Virus record (IMG/VR): IMGVR_UViG_3300021964_000036
Location: 1-64,000 of that record
Source of the DNA: a virus
Strand: one strand, 5' to 3'
Length of the DNA: 64,000 nucleotides
In this document: piece by piece, positions 24,897 to 33,703 of the stretch
Numbering within the stretch: the first letter of the stretch is position 1
Layout of the letters: each line of letters starts with the position of its first letter
The notes under the pieces: generated by a model
Databases searched by the model: none
The model's input: the letters and a program-made list of their open reading frames with translations, nothing else
Told to the model about the DNA's origin: nothing
Translations under genes and position numbers: made by a program

Positions 24897-27689
24897 ATGG
24901 ACTTACTTAATCAATTAAAAACTCTTAGGGAAACAACCACTAATCCTGAGGTTAAATCGATTTGCGAATCCCACATTAATAAAATACAAAATGGGGAATC
25001 TGTAAATGAATCCGCAATCCTTGAATCTGTTGACCAGGTAGTAAAGGAAAGCGAAGGCGAAACCGCTGCAAACCCTATCGAAATGCTAAGACAGCAAGAA
25101 ATAGAAAGATCTAAATCAGCAGCTCAAAGGCTAATGGAGTCTTGGGGTGGAATTGGATCTAATTCTTCTAGAAATTCAGGATCTTATGTAGATGGTAAGA
25201 AAGAAGATACTGCGGAGGTTACTAATATTTCAGAGAGTCTTAAAGAGGTAGCAGAAAAGGATCCTTCAGCTAAAGCATTCCTCGATTCACAGGCAGTTAA
25301 CAACCTTGGCGTTTATGAGTCTATTCTATCTTTAAAAGGAACAGGTATTTATGAACATCCAAATGTTAAGATACTTTGTGAAAAGTTCACTCACCTTCTA
25401 AAGAATAATAATACCCCTGAATTTTTATTAGCAGAGGCATTTGTCCAAGAACTACAAAACTTCAACTGGGATAACAAAGTAAAAGCTGCTGTAGAAGCAA
25501 TTAAGGAAAATATTGCTTCACTTAGACCTGAAATTGAGGTTTCAAAAGCTTTATATTCTATCGAAAAGAACGCTGGTTCTGATTTTTATTCGCCAGTAAC
25601 AGAATCTCTGAATAAGTGGTTGATATCAGAGAATAAGTCCGTTGCACTTTTGTCCAAAGAGATCTCAAGATGGTCTTTCAACCCAACGGTAAGAAATCTT
25701 GTGAATACGCTTTCTCTAATGGAATCTTCAGAGTCTAAGCTAAGTATTCCTGTAAACAACGGAAATTCTTCGGTGAGGAAAGTTTATTCTCCAGTTCATG
25801 TTGCTGGTGGCAAAACTGTATTTACTATTGGTAACAACGTATTTGAAGGTAACTCTGAGGGAATCAAGAGACTTTCAAATGTTGAATATGCTTCTCTACC
25901 AGAAGAGTTTAGATCTTTGCTAGAGTCATTCTATTCTCCGATGGTTAAGATAAATGAGAGTGGTTTAAGTTTCTATGTTGGAAACAGCAGCTTTAAGATA
26001 GTGGAAGAGTCTGATTCGGTATCAATATATTCTAGGGATAATAAGATTAACTTTAGTGACAAAACTCAGCTGGCTAAGCAGATAGCTCTAGAAATATCTG
26101 GAAGCTTAGGAGTTAACGAATCAAAAGCGGTTTCTGACATAATTAACCTTTATGAAAACTTCTCAAATGTTGTTGAACTTGATTTTGCTAAAAGATTAGA
26201 GTCTAAAGTTTTCGAAGGTGTAGCAGTAAACTTGATTAAATGGAACTCAAACCTTTACCTCAACAGGATCAATGAAGGTATGAATGAGAATTCCTTATTC
26301 CAAGTAAACGGTACACAAGCTACTTCGATGGTTAAGGATCTGATGAAATATGATATTTCTGAAGGACTAACGGAGTTCTTGGATGGAGAGAACAGGATTA
26401 AGTCAATTATGCTTAATGACAGAAAGCAAATTATTGATAACATCGCTATCGTTGAAAACGAGATTAACAAAATCTCACAAGCAATGTCTACAAACCCACT
26501 TTATGAAAATTCTAAAGAAATGGTAAGAGCTAAGCATATGCTTGAGCAAGAACTATCTTCTCTTAGAAAAAAATGGGCAGCAGTTAATGAAGAGATCGAA
26601 AAAATAGAATCTTCTTCTGTTGAGGTAGAAGAGATAAACGAGGATCAGAAATTCAATGTTGGTGATTACGTAAAAGTTAAAGAGTCTGGAAATACTGGAA
26701 AGATTATTTCTATGGATAGCACATCTGGATCTTACACTGTTTTGATGGATAATGGAAGAACCGGTGATTTCAGAATGGATGAGATTGTTGATATTGAAGA
26801 AGCTTTAAAATCTGCTGGTGAAGAAAATCAGGAAGCTGATGAAACCCAGGAAGATGTTAAAGAGAACGAATCACCAATTGAAACTTCTGAGGAAATTCTA
26901 GAGGATACTTTAGAAGAGTCTTCTCATGATATGGCAGTAGCTCCAGAGAACAAAACAGCATCTGAAAAGGATAAAACTCCAGCCGCTACATTAAAAGCAA
27001 ATACCTCTGAGGCACCTTCGTCTAAAGATCAAGACGAAGATGGTAAAAAGGACATTGAAAAGGAAGATCATGCTAATTTGGAAGAAGCACCTGAAGGAAT
27101 TGAGAAAGGGACTGATTATAGTGTCAAGCTTAAAGACTCTTTGGTAGATGAGGTCGGATATAACGTAAACGAAAATACCGAAGAAGTTGAGTCGGCTGAC
27201 AACGAAATGTCTTCAGCACCTGCGGAAGGAAATTCAGAGTTATCTGAAAGAGACGTTGAAAACACAGATCAGCAATTAGCTGAAGCCCCAGGCGGAAGAT
27301 CTCATGCTGATTATGATGTAAAATCTGTTAAAGGTGAAGAGTCAAACCCAGATATGGTAAAAACAGACCCAGATATGGCATCTGCTCCTGGTGACGGTAC
27401 AGATAAAGAATTACACCACGAAATTAGTGGAGAGATGGGATATAACCTTGATGAAGCGGATGACGTGGAAAAAACAGACCAGCAATTAGCAGTTGCTCCT
27501 GGTGGTGAGCACAAAGCAGAATATGATGTTGAAGTAGCTAAGGCAGAAAAAGCAGCAGCTGATATCATGAAAACCAACCAGGAATTAGCAGAAGCACCAG
27601 CAGCTGGCACTGATGCTGAAACAGATGTAGAGGTTAACACAGAAATGGGATATAACCTTGACGAAAGCGAAGAGTCAAAAAAAAACTAA
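24897..27689 (+). CDS. Large acidic virion/head protein with C-terminal AP-repeats; probable -1 frameshift extension to 27865
   Basis: 930 residues from ATG 24897; a GTG at 24864 would lie inside the promoter motif. The N-terminal part is helical and carries GESVNES, resembling T4 prohead protease sites. Around residues 597-650 is a small barrel-like domain (NVGDYVKVKESGNTGKI). The last 270 residues repeat units built on D-x-x-x-AP-x-G and GYN(L/V)(D/N)E. The 0-frame stop at 27687 follows A_AAA_AAC; the -1 frame continues to TAG 27865 with another repeat of the same type, so a longer form of about 989 residues is likely. Probably an internal head or scaffold-related protein; family not recognised. 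Confidence 0.65.
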   Translation: MDLLNQLKTLRETTTNPEVKSICESHINKIQNGESVNESAILESVDQVVKESEGETAANPIEMLRQQEIERSKSAAQRLMESWGGIGSNSSRNSGSYVDGKKEDTAEVTNISESLKEVAEKDPSAKAFLDSQAVNNLGVYESILSLKGTGIYEHPNVKILCEKFTHLLKNNNTPEFLLAEAFVQELQNFNWDNKVKAAVEAIKENIASLRPEIEVSKALYSIEKNAGSDFYSPVTESLNKWLISENKSVALLSKEISRWSFNPTVRNLVNTLSLMESSESKLSIPVNNGNSSVRKVYSPVHVAGGKTVFTIGNNVFEGNSEGIKRLSNVEYASLPEEFRSLLESFYSPMVKINESGLSFYVGNSSFKIVEESDSVSIYSRDNKINFSDKTQLAKQIALEISGSLGVNESKAVSDIINLYENFSNVVELDFAKRLESKVFEGVAVNLIKWNSNLYLNRINEGMNENSLFQVNGTQATSMVKDLMKYDISEGLTEFLDGENRIKSIMLNDRKQIIDNIAIVENEINKISQAMSTNPLYENSKEMVRAKHMLEQELSSLRKKWAAVNEEIEKIESSSVEVEEINEDQKFNVGDYVKVKESGNTGKIISMDSTSGSYTVLMDNGRTGDFRMDEIVDIEEALKSAGEENQEADETQEDVKENESPIETSEEILEDTLEESSHDMAVAPENKTASEKDKTPAATLKANTSEAPSSKDQDEDGKKDIEKEDHANLEEAPEGIEKGTDYSVKLKDSLVDEVGYNVNENTEEVESADNEMSSAPAEGNSELSERDVENTDQQLAEAPGGRSHADYDVKSVKGEESNPDMVKTDPDMASAPGDGTDKELHHEISGEMGYNLDEADDVEKTDQQLAVAPGGEHKAEYDVEVAKAEKAAADIMKTNQELAEAPAAGTDAETDVEVNTEMGYNLDESEESKKN

Positions 27690-27703
27690 GAAAAATACTT
27701 AGT
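27677..27703 (+). promoter_or_regulatory. Putative programmed -1 frameshift site
   Basis: A run of nine A (27677-27685) read as tca-aaa-aaa-aac contains the heptamer A_AAA_AAC just before TAA. ACTAAG (27685-27690) and CTTAGT (27698-27703) can form a 6-bp stem directly downstream. Confidence 0.6.
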
Positions 27704-27865
27704 AAAGTTTGGGCTTTTGCTCCTACTGGAGAGGAACAATCTGAATCACCAGAGCCTTTCGTTGATAATATCAAAGACAAAATGAGCGTCGCCCCAGATG
27801 GAAAAGAACCTACTGGGGACACGCTCATTTCTTCTGAAGATGGGACCGAAGAGGATAAGGTTTAG
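27686..27865 (+). CDS. -1 frame extension of the preceding gene
   Basis: 59 codons with no usable ATG at the beginning, open in the -1 frame from the slippery run to TAG at 27863-27865. The encoded VWAFAPTGEEQ and MSVAPDGKEPTGDT match the AP-x-G repeats of the upstream protein, showing it is coding sequence. It could be reached by ribosomal frameshifting, or the A run could be a genuine or sequencing indel. Confidence 0.65.
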   Translation, partial: LRKILSKVWAFAPTGEEQSESPEPFVDNIKDKMSVAPDGKEPTGDTLISSEDGTEEDKV

Positions 27866-27916
27866 ACCGAAACTAACCTCGAGGTTTAAACTAAAAATAA
27901 TACAAGTGTAAAGGTT

Positions 27917-28276
27917 ATGGCAAAGGCTTACGTAAGAAATAAAGATCTGATGGCTGCAGTATTAGAGTCAAAAGAAAAAGGAGAACTTACTTCAGAGACT
28001 ATAGAGATGTTTGGTCTTATGGTTCAGGGTATATCTAAAAAGATGGCATATAGGGATCCCGAAGACAAAGCTGATTGTATGGCTTTTGCAATGGAGGATC
28101 TTTGCAAATATTGGAATAGATTCAATCCAGAAAAATCAAACAATCCGTTTGCTTACTATACACAAATAGCAAAAAATGGGTTTGCTAAGGGGTGGAAAAA
28201 AATACATCCTCCGAAGGCACCTAAAACAATACCATTTTCATATATCACTGGAGACGACAATACGTATAATGTGTAA
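27917..28276 (+). CDS. Late sigma factor, gp55-like
   Basis: 119 residues. Features shared with T4 gp55: RNKDLMAAVLESKEKGEL at the N-terminus, GLMVQGISKKMAYRDPEDK, and the signature FNPEKSNNPFAYYTQIAKNG, which corresponds to sigma region 2. T4 gp55 recognises the TATAAATA -10 element of late promoters. This protein is shorter than gp55 (185) and lacks an obvious clamp-binding C-terminal tail, so late transcription may not depend on the sliding clamp in the same way (inference). The many GATATATA(A)AG motifs in the window are its likely targets. Confidence 0.75.
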   Translation: MAKAYVRNKDLMAAVLESKEKGELTSETIEMFGLMVQGISKKMAYRDPEDKADCMAFAMEDLCKYWNRFNPEKSNNPFAYYTQIAKNGFAKGWKKIHPPKAPKTIPFSYITGDDNTYNV

Positions 28277-28278
28277 GA

Positions 28279-28764
28279 ATGCCAGATATAAAGAAAATAA
28301 AACCCAATGGGGATTATAAATCTGGACTGTATGTACCACAGAACCCAGATAAATATATCGGTGATGTTCACAATATAATATGTAGGTCCTCTTGGGAATT
28401 TAGATTCTGTCGCTATTGTGACAATAACGATCGCATCTTGAAATGGAGCTCAGAGCCAATATCAATTCCTTATTACAACCCTCTTGATAAAAAAGAGCAC
28501 CAGTACCATGTTGATTTTTACATGCAAGTGCTAAAGGACGATGAGCAAACTCAGGATTGGATTATTGAGGTAAAACCAGAAAAGCATTTTAAGAAACCTA
28601 TTCTTGAGGGTAATAGTACTTTAAAGAAGTTAAAGTCTTATAATCACAAGATGCAAATTTGGATTACCAATCAGGCTAAATTCAAAGCAGCTCAGAGGTG
28701 GGCAGATGCTAGGGGCTATAAATTTGGTGTGGTTGATGAGAATTTTTTATTTAAGAGCAAGTGA
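28279..28764 (+). CDS. Head completion nuclease-like protein, gp4-like
   Basis: 161 residues, similar in size to T4 gp4 (150). Motifs of the family: CRSSWEFRFCRYCD, WSSEPISIPYYNPL, YHVDFYMQV and WIIEVKPEKH. Together E..D..E-x-K gives a PD-(D/E)XK-type active site. In T4, gp4 (with gp50) finishes the filled head before tail joining, perhaps trimming the DNA end. Starts two bases after the sigma gene. Confidence 0.8.
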   Translation: MPDIKKIKPNGDYKSGLYVPQNPDKYIGDVHNIICRSSWEFRFCRYCDNNDRILKWSSEPISIPYYNPLDKKEHQYHVDFYMQVLKDDEQTQDWIIEVKPEKHFKKPILEGNSTLKKLKSYNHKMQIWITNQAKFKAAQRWADARGYKFGVVDENFLFKSK

Positions 28765-29366
28765 AATCCTTTGAAGATCAAATAAAGGATCTAAGGTCCC
28801 AATATTCGTCAATAGCACAACTATCCTCTGAATCCAACACTTACTTCAAAAAAAGGTATGGACCTGGAGGTGAAGGAGGGACTTTGGATTTTAATGGAAA
28901 TTTTATACCTGGTAAGATCTATACTTGTGAATATAAAACAAAAACAAGAATATCCGATAAAACCCCTTTTATAGACAGATCTCCGATATTCATCTTTATG
29001 AAGAAGGAGAGATATAAGGGTTCCGAAATTCTAATATCTGTTGATCTAAATGTTATTCCACCTGATTATAGGGGAAATATTATGTTTAAACTATGGGATC
29101 AGTACTCCTCATTATTTAAAGACAACTCTAAATTACCATACACATCTCAAATACCTATTACTAACATAACAACTTCTTTTAATAGATTACTTGCTGGAAC
29201 TGGGTTTCAAACAGCGTTAACTGGATTCAAAAGGGAATATGCTGATAATATTAAGGTAGTTGACTATAAAGATTGGGTAAGAATTCCATACCTTTCTGAT
29301 TTTATAATAGAGGGTCAATCTACTAACGGGATATATAATGATTATAGATCGAAATTAAATGCTTAA
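28761..29366 (+). CDS. Conserved phage protein of unknown function
   Basis: 201 residues, GTG start overlapping the gp4 stop (GTGA). The centre has GKIYTCEYKTKT, a paired-aromatic stretch, and ISVDLNVIPPDYRGNIMFKL, a pattern I associate with conserved T4-like virion-associated proteins without settled function. T4 has baseplate gene 53 (196 residues) after gene 4, so position and length fit gp53, but the sequence does not clearly match it. Treated as unknown. Confidence 0.6.
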   Translation: MKSFEDQIKDLRSQYSSIAQLSSESNTYFKKRYGPGGEGGTLDFNGNFIPGKIYTCEYKTKTRISDKTPFIDRSPIFIFMKKERYKGSEILISVDLNVIPPDYRGNIMFKLWDQYSSLFKDNSKLPYTSQIPITNITTSFNRLLAGTGFQTALTGFKREYADNIKVVDYKDWVRIPYLSDFIIEGQSTNGIYNDYRSKLNA

Positions 29367-29400
29367 CATTTAGTACAAAAACTAGATTACAAAATTGTAA

Positions 29401-31020
29401 ATGGCCGGATTTAACGAAAACCAAGAAGGAAGCCCGATATTCCAAAGAATCAGAGAGTCTGTAAAGTCCCTCAGTAACTTTGGTATGCGTTATGGCGACA
29501 TGGTGATTAAGAATTCCCAGGCAATCGGAACTACGGAGGCTGAATTCATGAAGAGGCAATCTGTCGATGACGAAAGTTTGCTATATTCATTAGGCCGACA
29601 AGATACCACAACAAGGCAGTTTATTGGTTATTACGATAAGGATTATGCAGGTAAGAGGGATTATCTTCGAAAGTTTGCACTTAATCCTGAGATAGAATAC
29701 ATTCTAGATACTGTTTGTGATGAATCTATAACTTTTGACTCCTATAATTTCTTTGCGTATCCAGCTTTCCTGAACCTTACTGATGTTAAAGATAAAGTTA
29801 AGGATAGAATACAAGAGAACTATAAGAAGCTTTACGACATGTTTGGCTTCACTGATGATATTACTGCCTGGCAGTATTTCCGCCAATTGATGGTAGACGG
29901 ATTCTTAGCCTTTGAGATTGTTTATGATGATAAGGGTAAGGGAATAATTGGGTTTAAAGAACTTGATGCTACAACACTAATGCCTTCGGTCGAAAAACAA
30001 CCTGATGGTACTTATTTAAATGTTTGGTATCAATATCCAAAGGACATCAATAAGAGGAGAATGCTTTATGATTCCCAGATTATTTACATATCCTTTGCTA
30101 AAGGTAATACGGTTTCAAGAGTTAGCTACGTTGAGAGACTAATAAGACCTTACAACGTACTAAGAATAATTGAATATACCAGGGTTATTTGGTCTGTAAT
30201 GAATGCTTCATTTAGAATGAAGATGACTGTTCCTATTGGTTCTAGATCTCCCCAAAAATCTATGCAAACCTTGGGCGAGCTTATGAGCATTTATAAGGAG
30301 GACATTAGATTTAATGATGAAAGTGGTGAATTAACAGTAGATGGTAGACCCAAGATACAATTCTATAAGAATTACCTTATGCCTTCTGGTGTCAACGGTA
30401 CACCAACTATAGAGCCCATTAATAATGCTGGTCCTAATTTAAATGATCCGCAGCCGCTTGCTTATTTTTATGATAAACTTGTCCAAGAATCCAAAGTACC
30501 TTTTTCCAGATTCCAAGGTCCTGATGGTGGGTCTATTGGAAACTATTCAAACGGAGCAGAGGGACTTGACAAGGAGGAAATAAGATTTGGTAAGTTCATA
30601 AGTAGACTGAGGTCAATCTTCCAAGATATCCTGGTTAAGCCACTATGGATACAAATGTGTAAGGATTTTCCCGAACTTGAGAAAGATTATCTATTTAAGA
30701 GTCAACTTGGTCTTGAATATGTTTCTGACAATCCTTTCAGAGTCAATCAGGAAATTGAAGCTATGCTTAAGAAAAAGGATCAAATCGATGGAATGTATGG
30801 GTTAATTGACGATTCTGGTGAACCTTTTTTCTCTCTTGCATATCTTATAGAATCTCATTTAGGAATGAATGCTGATGACATTAAAGCTAATAGAGAAGCA
30901 AGAGAAAAAAGGAAAGAGGAGGAAGCTAAGAAAGCGAAAGAAGAAGGTGCTGAGCCGGAAGAAGAAGGTGCTGAGCCGGAAGAAGAGTCTCCAGCAGAAG
31001 AAACACCCCCTCAAGAATAA
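29401..31020 (+). CDS. Portal vertex protein, gp20-like, copy 1
   Basis: 539 residues (T4 gp20 is 524). Typical portal features: RKFALNPEIEYILDTVCDE, ITAWQYFRQLMVDGFLAFEI, GFKELDATTL, ISFAKGNTVSRVSYVERLIRP, and YNVLRIIEYTRVIWSVMNAS. C-terminal tail is Glu/Pro/Ala-rich with a 21-bp tandem repeat (EEEGAEP units). Forms the dodecameric DNA channel. It is followed 10 bases later by a second full-length portal gene. Confidence 0.92.
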   Translation: MAGFNENQEGSPIFQRIRESVKSLSNFGMRYGDMVIKNSQAIGTTEAEFMKRQSVDDESLLYSLGRQDTTTRQFIGYYDKDYAGKRDYLRKFALNPEIEYILDTVCDESITFDSYNFFAYPAFLNLTDVKDKVKDRIQENYKKLYDMFGFTDDITAWQYFRQLMVDGFLAFEIVYDDKGKGIIGFKELDATTLMPSVEKQPDGTYLNVWYQYPKDINKRRMLYDSQIIYISFAKGNTVSRVSYVERLIRPYNVLRIIEYTRVIWSVMNASFRMKMTVPIGSRSPQKSMQTLGELMSIYKEDIRFNDESGELTVDGRPKIQFYKNYLMPSGVNGTPTIEPINNAGPNLNDPQPLAYFYDKLVQESKVPFSRFQGPDGGSIGNYSNGAEGLDKEEIRFGKFISRLRSIFQDILVKPLWIQMCKDFPELEKDYLFKSQLGLEYVSDNPFRVNQEIEAMLKKKDQIDGMYGLIDDSGEPFFSLAYLIESHLGMNADDIKANREAREKRKEEEAKKAKEEGAEPEEEGAEPEEESPAEETPPQE

Positions 31021-31030
31021 GAAATAGAAG

Positions 31031-32632
31031 ATGGCAGGTTTTTTAGATTACGTACAGGAACGATCCTTTTTAGGCAACCTTTATAAGAATTTGTCTAAGA
31101 TAGGCAGATTTGGGATGGAGTACGAGGATATGGTTATTCGTAACTCTCAAGCTGTTGGTGCTACTGAATCTAATTTTTTTAATGAGCAAGGTACCGGGTT
31201 TACCGAGAATAATGCATTCTATTGGACGCTAGGATATCAGGATACAAAGGTAAGAAAATACATTGCTTACTTTGATAAGGACTATTTAGGAAAAAGAGAC
31301 TTTCTGAGAAAGTTTTCATTAAATGGTGAGATTGATTTTATTCTCGATACACTAACTGATGATGCTATAAACTTTGATGATAAGAACTTTATTGGTTACC
31401 CCTCTCTTGCAAACATAGACATCAAGCCAGAGTTGGTTGATAAGATAGATGATGTTTATCGAAATATTTATATGCTTTTTGGCTTTCAGCAAGGTATAAC
31501 AGCATGGCAGTATTTTAAGCAATTCCTAGTTGATGGCTTCTTAGCCTTTGAGATAGTGTATTCTACTGATGGAAAGAAAATTGTTGGGTTTAAAGAACTT
31601 GATCCCACATCTTTACAACCCGCTACTGAACCACAGCCAAATGGTGAGTTCCAACAAATTTGGATACAATATCCGGAGGACAATAAGATGACTCGAAAAC
31701 TGAAGAGTGAGCAGGTCATTTATATTTCGTATGCAAAGGGAAATACGATTTCTAGAGTAAGCTATGTTGAAAGGTTGATTAGATCCTATAACATTTTAAG
31801 GATCATGGAAAATACCAGGGTTATTTGGAATGTGATGAATGCCTCTTACAGACTTAAGTTTGTTATCCCAGTTGGTTCTCAGTCTCAACAAAAAGCCATG
31901 CAAACTCTCGGGCAGCTAATGTCTGTTTATAAGGAAGAGATGGAAATAAACGATTCATCTGGCGAACTAACTGTAAATGGTAGACCAAAGGTTCAATTCT
32001 ACAAGAATTATCTTTTCCCGGAAAAGGACGGACAATCCCCACAAATAGAGACGTTAGATCCGAATGGCCCTGATTTCAATGTAATGGACAATGTTCTTTA
32101 CTTCTACAATAAATTAAAACAGGATTCCAAAATTCCTTATGCAAGGTTCGCTAATAGAAATGGAACACCTGCTAATTACCAGATAAGCATAGATCAATTA
32201 GAAAGGGATGAAATAAGGTTTGAAAAATTCCTTACCAGACTTAGATCAATTTTCCAAGAGATATTGGTAAAGCCATTGTATATTCAGATGTGTCTTGATC
32301 ACCCGGAGTTAGCTAAGGACAGGAATTTCAAATCCAATCTTGGATTAAGCTACACGAGGGAGAACATGTTTGAAGAATTTATCCAACTTCAGAACTATAC
32401 CAAGAGAGTGCAGTTTATAAACGACCTTGGAGAGATGAAGCAGAAAATAGGGGAAGAGGAAGAATCCTATTTCGACAAAGACTTCTTAATAAAAAGATAC
32501 CTTGGTTTAACCGTGGACGAGTACAAGAAGAACGAAAAATACAAAGAAATCGAATCTAAAATAGCCGAGGAAAAAGCTAAGAGTCAAGAATCTTCAGGTG
32601 GTGACGAAGGTGGTGAGTCATTTACCCTCTAA
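31031..32632 (+). CDS. Portal vertex protein, gp20-like, copy 2
   Basis: 533 residues, colinear with the previous gene: RKFSLNGEIDFILDTLTDD, ITAWQYFKQFLVDGFLAFEI, GFKELDPTSL, ISYAKGNTISRVSYVERLIR, MENTRVIWNVMNASYRLKF. Divergence is spread along the whole length while the portal core motifs are kept, so both copies appear functional. The ring might be hetero-oligomeric, or the copies may be used at different stages (inference). Confidence 0.92.
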   Translation: MAGFLDYVQERSFLGNLYKNLSKIGRFGMEYEDMVIRNSQAVGATESNFFNEQGTGFTENNAFYWTLGYQDTKVRKYIAYFDKDYLGKRDFLRKFSLNGEIDFILDTLTDDAINFDDKNFIGYPSLANIDIKPELVDKIDDVYRNIYMLFGFQQGITAWQYFKQFLVDGFLAFEIVYSTDGKKIVGFKELDPTSLQPATEPQPNGEFQQIWIQYPEDNKMTRKLKSEQVIYISYAKGNTISRVSYVERLIRSYNILRIMENTRVIWNVMNASYRLKFVIPVGSQSQQKAMQTLGQLMSVYKEEMEINDSSGELTVNGRPKVQFYKNYLFPEKDGQSPQIETLDPNGPDFNVMDNVLYFYNKLKQDSKIPYARFANRNGTPANYQISIDQLERDEIRFEKFLTRLRSIFQEILVKPLYIQMCLDHPELAKDRNFKSNLGLSYTRENMFEEFIQLQNYTKRVQFINDLGEMKQKIGEEEESYFDKDFLIKRYLGLTVDEYKKNEKYKEIESKIAEEKAKSQESSGGDEGGESFTL

Positions 32633-32643
32633 TTATTAGTTAG

Positions 32644-33651
32644 ATGCATCTAAAAGAAAGATTAGCTTCAAAGACCATATTGGTCGTTGGTGATATTATT
32701 CTGGATCACTACATTTATGGTAAAGTTTATAGGGTTTCCCCAGAAGCTCCAGTTCCTGTTGTCCTTAAGGATAAATCTACATATTGTTTAGGAGGATCAG
32801 CTAATGTTGCCCAAAACATAACATCCTTTGGAGCAAAATGTTATTTACTTGGGGTAGTTGGTGAGGATAGTACTGCTATAAAAATTCATAACCTTTTATC
32901 TGAGAAAGAGGTCCTACCAATGCTTGTAAAAGACCCTTCGAGACCAAGTACGGAAAAAACAAGAATTATTGGGAATGGTCATCAGATAGTAAGAATAGAT
33001 TCTGAAGTTGATGTTAATGTCTCTGAAGAAATATCAGATAAGGTATTTGAAATGTTCATGTCTATAGTGGAAGACCTGGATGGTGTAATTATTCAGGATT
33101 ATGGTAAGGGATTGCTCAGTAGATCTTTGGTTAAAAGGATTTTACAAGAGACTAAGGAAAGAAACATACCAACACTTACTGATCCCAAGGATAAAGATTT
33201 TTCTAAATATACAGGATCTGATTGGATTAAGCCAAATTTCTTAGAATTTAAGGATTCCCTTGGCATTCCTTCAAACAGATCTTTGGATTCTTTGGATGTT
33301 ATAAAGTTAATTGACGAACTTAAGCAAAAATTTAACCTAAGCAGTGTACTTTTGACACTCTCTGAAAATGGGATGATTGCAAGGTCTAAGTTTGATTTTG
33401 AATCTATTGATGGTATCCAGATAGAGGTAACTGATGTTTCCGGTGCTGGTGATACGGTAAGTGCTGTTTTTATGCTTCTTTTATCCAGTAATATTTCTCT
33501 TAAGGATTGCTTAAGAATATCCAACCTTTCTGGATCTATCGTTTGTCAAACATCTGGGGCTATTCCGATTGACATTAATACCCTATTCTCTACCTTGCAT
33601 AAATACTCTTGGATTGTGAGTGATAAAACGGGGGAACCAGTTCTCCTATAA
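32644..33651 (+). CDS. hldE (kinase domain): HldE/RfaE-type heptose-7-phosphate kinase (PfkB family)
   Basis: 335 residues covering only the kinase half of HldE (E. coli HldE is 477 with a C-terminal nucleotidyltransferase). Signature features: VVGDIILDHYIYGKVYRVSP and EAPVPVV at the N-terminus, LGGSANVAQNI, and PfkB signature 2 DVSGAGDT (about residues 264-271) with the catalytic Asp. HldE phosphorylates D-glycero-D-manno-heptose 7-phosphate at C1 on the way to nucleotide-heptose. With the TibC-like transferase at 5567 this suggests the phage boosts heptose donor supply. The adenylyltransferase step would have to come from the host or elsewhere in the genome. Confidence 0.82.
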   Translation: MHLKERLASKTILVVGDIILDHYIYGKVYRVSPEAPVPVVLKDKSTYCLGGSANVAQNITSFGAKCYLLGVVGEDSTAIKIHNLLSEKEVLPMLVKDPSRPSTEKTRIIGNGHQIVRIDSEVDVNVSEEISDKVFEMFMSIVEDLDGVIIQDYGKGLLSRSLVKRILQETKERNIPTLTDPKDKDFSKYTGSDWIKPNFLEFKDSLGIPSNRSLDSLDVIKLIDELKQKFNLSSVLLTLSENGMIARSKFDFESIDGIQIEVTDVSGAGDTVSAVFMLLLSSNISLKDCLRISNLSGSIVCQTSGAIPIDINTLFSTLHKYSWIVSDKTGEPVLL

Positions 33652-33703
33652 TTATTTTTTTAGTACGTTCCATTTAGTTATATTTGTAGTATAATCATAT
33701 AAT

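Noticed and set aside
33099-33524. 141-codon minus-strand open frame
   Set aside because: Antisense to the HldE-type kinase, whose conserved motifs show that the + strand is coding.
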